A DNA stretch of 7,552 nucleotides, from contig DFWT01000139.1 in the NCBI GenBank assembly GCA_002381045.1, positions 7,648 to 15,199 of the forward strand, read 5' to 3'. Every line of letters begins with the position of its first letter. Position 1 is the stretch's first letter. This document shows, piece by piece, positions 6,508-7,552 of the stretch. A model generated the notes under the pieces. That model did no database searches. It saw only the letters and a list, made by a program, of their open reading frames with translations, and was not told the DNA's origin. Both the position numbers and the translations under genes were made by a program. The DNA comes from Rhodoferax sp. UBA4127 (GTDB lineage Bacteria; Pseudomonadota; Gammaproteobacteria; Burkholderiales; Burkholderiaceae_C).

Positions 6508-6971
6508 AGCACCCCGATCACATGCACATCAAACCGCACCGGCTGGCCGGCCAGCGGGTGATTGAAGTCAAACAGCACTGCCTCGCCCTTGGCGTCGGTA
6601 CGAAACTCCTTGATCACACCGGCAAACTCACCCTGGCCATCGGGTGTGGGGAACTTGACCACCTCGCCCACTTCAAAACTCTCGCCTGCACCACCCAGGT
6701 CGTTGAGCTCTTTGCGCGACAGCCATTGCTGCATGTCTGGGCTGCGTGGGCCAAACGCCGCGCCTGCGGGCAATTCGATGCTGGTGCGGCAGCCTTCTTC
6801 CAGCCCGATCAAGCCAGCTTCAATGGCCGGTGACAGTGCACCTGTGCCCAGAGTCAGGGTGGCTGGGGCGGCATCAAAGGTGTCCACCACCACACCAGAT
6901 GGGCCGCTCATGCGGTAGTGCAGGGTCAGAAAAGAGCCAGCTTGAACGGTAGGCAGGGTGGTGACAGTCAT
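6504..6971 (-). CDS. fkpB: FKBP-type peptidyl-prolyl cis-trans isomerase, SlpA/FkpB type
   Basis: A 155-residue cytoplasmic proline isomerase and chaperone of the SlyD/SlpA group. The FKBP part is split by an insert-in-flap chaperone domain at about residues 70-120. Landmarks are GSFLTLHYRMS (12-22), the LTLGTGALSPAIEAGLIGL strand-turn (39-57), AAFGPRSPDMQQWLSR (71-86) and the family signature FDFNHPLAG (134-142). The C-terminus ends right after the last strand, with no His/Cys-rich metal-binding tail, so it is SlpA/FkpB-like rather than SlyD. The ATG at 6971 gives the usual length; an in-frame ATG at 6986 would add MPSNL. Neither has a clear ribosome-binding site, so the choice is uncertain by five residues. 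The frame also runs open far upstream across radC, which is clearly not coding. Its stop overlaps the GTG of ispH by four bases. Confidence 0.93.
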   Translation of the reverse strand: MTVTTLPTVQAGSFLTLHYRMSGPSGVVVDTFDAAPATLTLGTGALSPAIEAGLIGLEEGCRTSIELPAGAAFGPRSPDMQQWLSRKELNDLGGAGESFEVGEVVKFPTPDGQGEFAGVIKEFRTDAKGEAVLFDFNHPLAGQPVRFDVHVIGVL

Positions 6972-7000
6972 AAGGTTCGATGGCATCTCAGGTGGAAATA

Positions 7001-7037
7001 GCCCGAGACCCCACATCAAGGTGGCTGTAGCTCGGGC
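7001..7037. repeat. Inverted repeat in the fkpB/radC divergent intergenic region
   Basis: GCCCGAG (7001-7007) and CTCGGGC (7031-7037) are perfect 7-base complementary arms. Between them CCAC (7011-7014) and GTGG (7021-7024) can pair as an inner helix, with 3 unpaired bases on one side and 6 on the other. If transcription of fkpB starts upstream, this would be a stem in its leader; as DNA it could be an operator shared by the two divergent genes. No T-run follows on either strand, so it is not an intrinsic terminator. Confidence 0.45.
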
Positions 7038-7053
7038 GCATAAACTGCGTTGC

Positions 7054-7059
7054 ATTGTA
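7054..7059 (-). promoter_or_regulatory. Candidate -10 box for fkpB-ispH
   Basis: TACAAT on the minus strand matches the -10 consensus at five of six positions. It would place the start of an fkpB-ispH transcript near 7047, just before the inverted repeat at 7001-7037. No convincing -35 hexamer lies at the proper distance, where the sequence already overlaps the start of radC. Low confidence. Confidence 0.25.
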
Positions 7060-7071
7060 AAAGCCTGCCCT

Positions 7072-7552
7072 ATGCCCCTGAAAGACCTGCCCCCGGACGC
7101 CCGTCCCCGTGAAAAGCTGCTGGCCCGCGGCCCGGGCGCACTGAGCGACGCTGAGTTGCTGGCGCTGTTGCTGCGCACCGGCATCAAGGGCAAAAGTGTC
7201 TTGCACATGGCGCAGGAACTACTCGAACTCAAACCTGCGGCCGATGGCACAGCCGGCTTTGACGGCATTGCCGGTTTGCTCAACGCCACCGCAGACGACC
7301 TCAAGCGTGTCAAAGGTCTGGGTCCGGCCAAACGCGCCGAATTGGTGGCGGTGCTGGAGCTGGCCCGCCGCGCTTTGGCCCAACGCATGAAAGAGCGCAC
7401 CGTGTTTGACACGCCGGATGCTGTCAAACATTACCTGCAGTTGCGCCTGAGCGCCAAGCAACACGAGGTGTTTGCCGTGCTGTTCTTGGACGTACAAAAC
7501 CGCCTGATCGCGCTGGAAGAAATGTTCCAGGGCACGCTCACGCAAACCAGCG
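7072..7552 (+). CDS. radC: RadC/UPF0758 family JAMM-domain protein, partial (3' end cut by the window)
   Basis: The only plus-strand gene. It runs off the window end after 160 full codons; the family is usually about 225 residues. The N-terminus MPLKDLPPDARPREKLLARG and ALSDAELLALLLRTG (23-37) are typical of RadC. A helix-hairpin-helix motif, VKGLGPAKRAEL (80-91), is followed by the start of the MPN/JAMM domain: VFAVLFLDVQNRLIALEEMFQGTLTQ (133 on), with the likely metal-site glutamate at 149/150. The HxH and Asp metal ligands would lie beyond the window. Despite its name, RadC is not established as a RecA-type repair protein; the true role of the family is unclear. I chose the ATG at 7072 because the family N-terminus fits. 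No Shine-Dalgarno sequence is visible, and an in-frame GTG at 7021 is the only upstream alternative I noticed. It is transcribed divergently from fkpB. Confidence 0.93.
   Translation, partial: MPLKDLPPDARPREKLLARGPGALSDAELLALLLRTGIKGKSVLHMAQELLELKPAADGTAGFDGIAGLLNATADDLKRVKGLGPAKRAELVAVLELARRALAQRMKERTVFDTPDAVKHYLQLRLSAKQHEVFAVLFLDVQNRLIALEEMFQGTLTQTS

Noticed and set aside
5881..6561. A 226-codon open frame on the plus strand opposite ispH
   Set aside because: ispH is unmistakable on the other strand; the antisense translation shows no domain or start signal.
6972..7427. N-terminal extension of fkpB on the minus strand up to 7427
   Set aside because: It starts at a TTG, is Ser/Arg-rich, lies antisense to radC, and the FKBP family N-terminus begins at about 6971.

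Overview
This window is a stretch of ordinary proteobacterial chromosome. It most resembles a betaproteobacterium of the Comamonadaceae (Rhodoferax/Polaromonas/Acidovorax type). The basis is the protein flavour, the gene order (fkpB-ispH next to serS, with a divergent radC) and a short AT-flanked inverted repeat upstream of serS that looks like an interspersed repeat I remember from that family. The family assignment is inference; I could not run a search. I see no mobile element, CRISPR array, tRNA or rRNA. All but one of the genes lie on the minus strand.

From right to left, in the direction of minus-strand transcription: radC (from 7072, plus strand, cut by the window end) diverges from fkpB (6504-6971). 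The roughly 100-bp gap between them carries an inverted repeat. fkpB (a SlpA-type FKBP peptidyl-prolyl isomerase) overlaps ispH (5530-6507, the last enzyme of the MEP isoprenoid pathway) by the four bases GTGA, so the two are probably translationally coupled. A 67-bp AT-rich gap with an imperfect inverted repeat separates ispH from serS (4146-5462, seryl-tRNA synthetase). The serS start has no visible Shine-Dalgarno sequence, but a TATAAA box lies only 6 bases upstream. Thirty bases after serS comes a NadR-like P-loop kinase (3582-4115).

The left half is a complete thiamine-uptake operon under a TPP riboswitch. A clear THI-box aptamer (about 3475-3552) leads into thiB (2366-3388, periplasmic thiamine-binding protein), thiP (670-2319, two-domain permease) and thiQ (33-677, ATPase). 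thiP and thiQ overlap by eight bases. High intracellular TPP would be sensed by the leader and would shut off synthesis of the importer. The NadR-like kinase lies immediately upstream of the riboswitch on the same strand. It is therefore outside riboswitch control, but it may be linked to vitamin or cofactor salvage.

The first 32 bases lie beyond the thiQ stop codon and contain nothing I recognise. No gene-free stretch exceeds 300 bases. I found no convincing evidence of an undescribed system. The points most worth checking are the substrate of the NadR-like kinase, the possible leaderless serS transcript beside a dispersed repeat, and the riboswitch expression platform.
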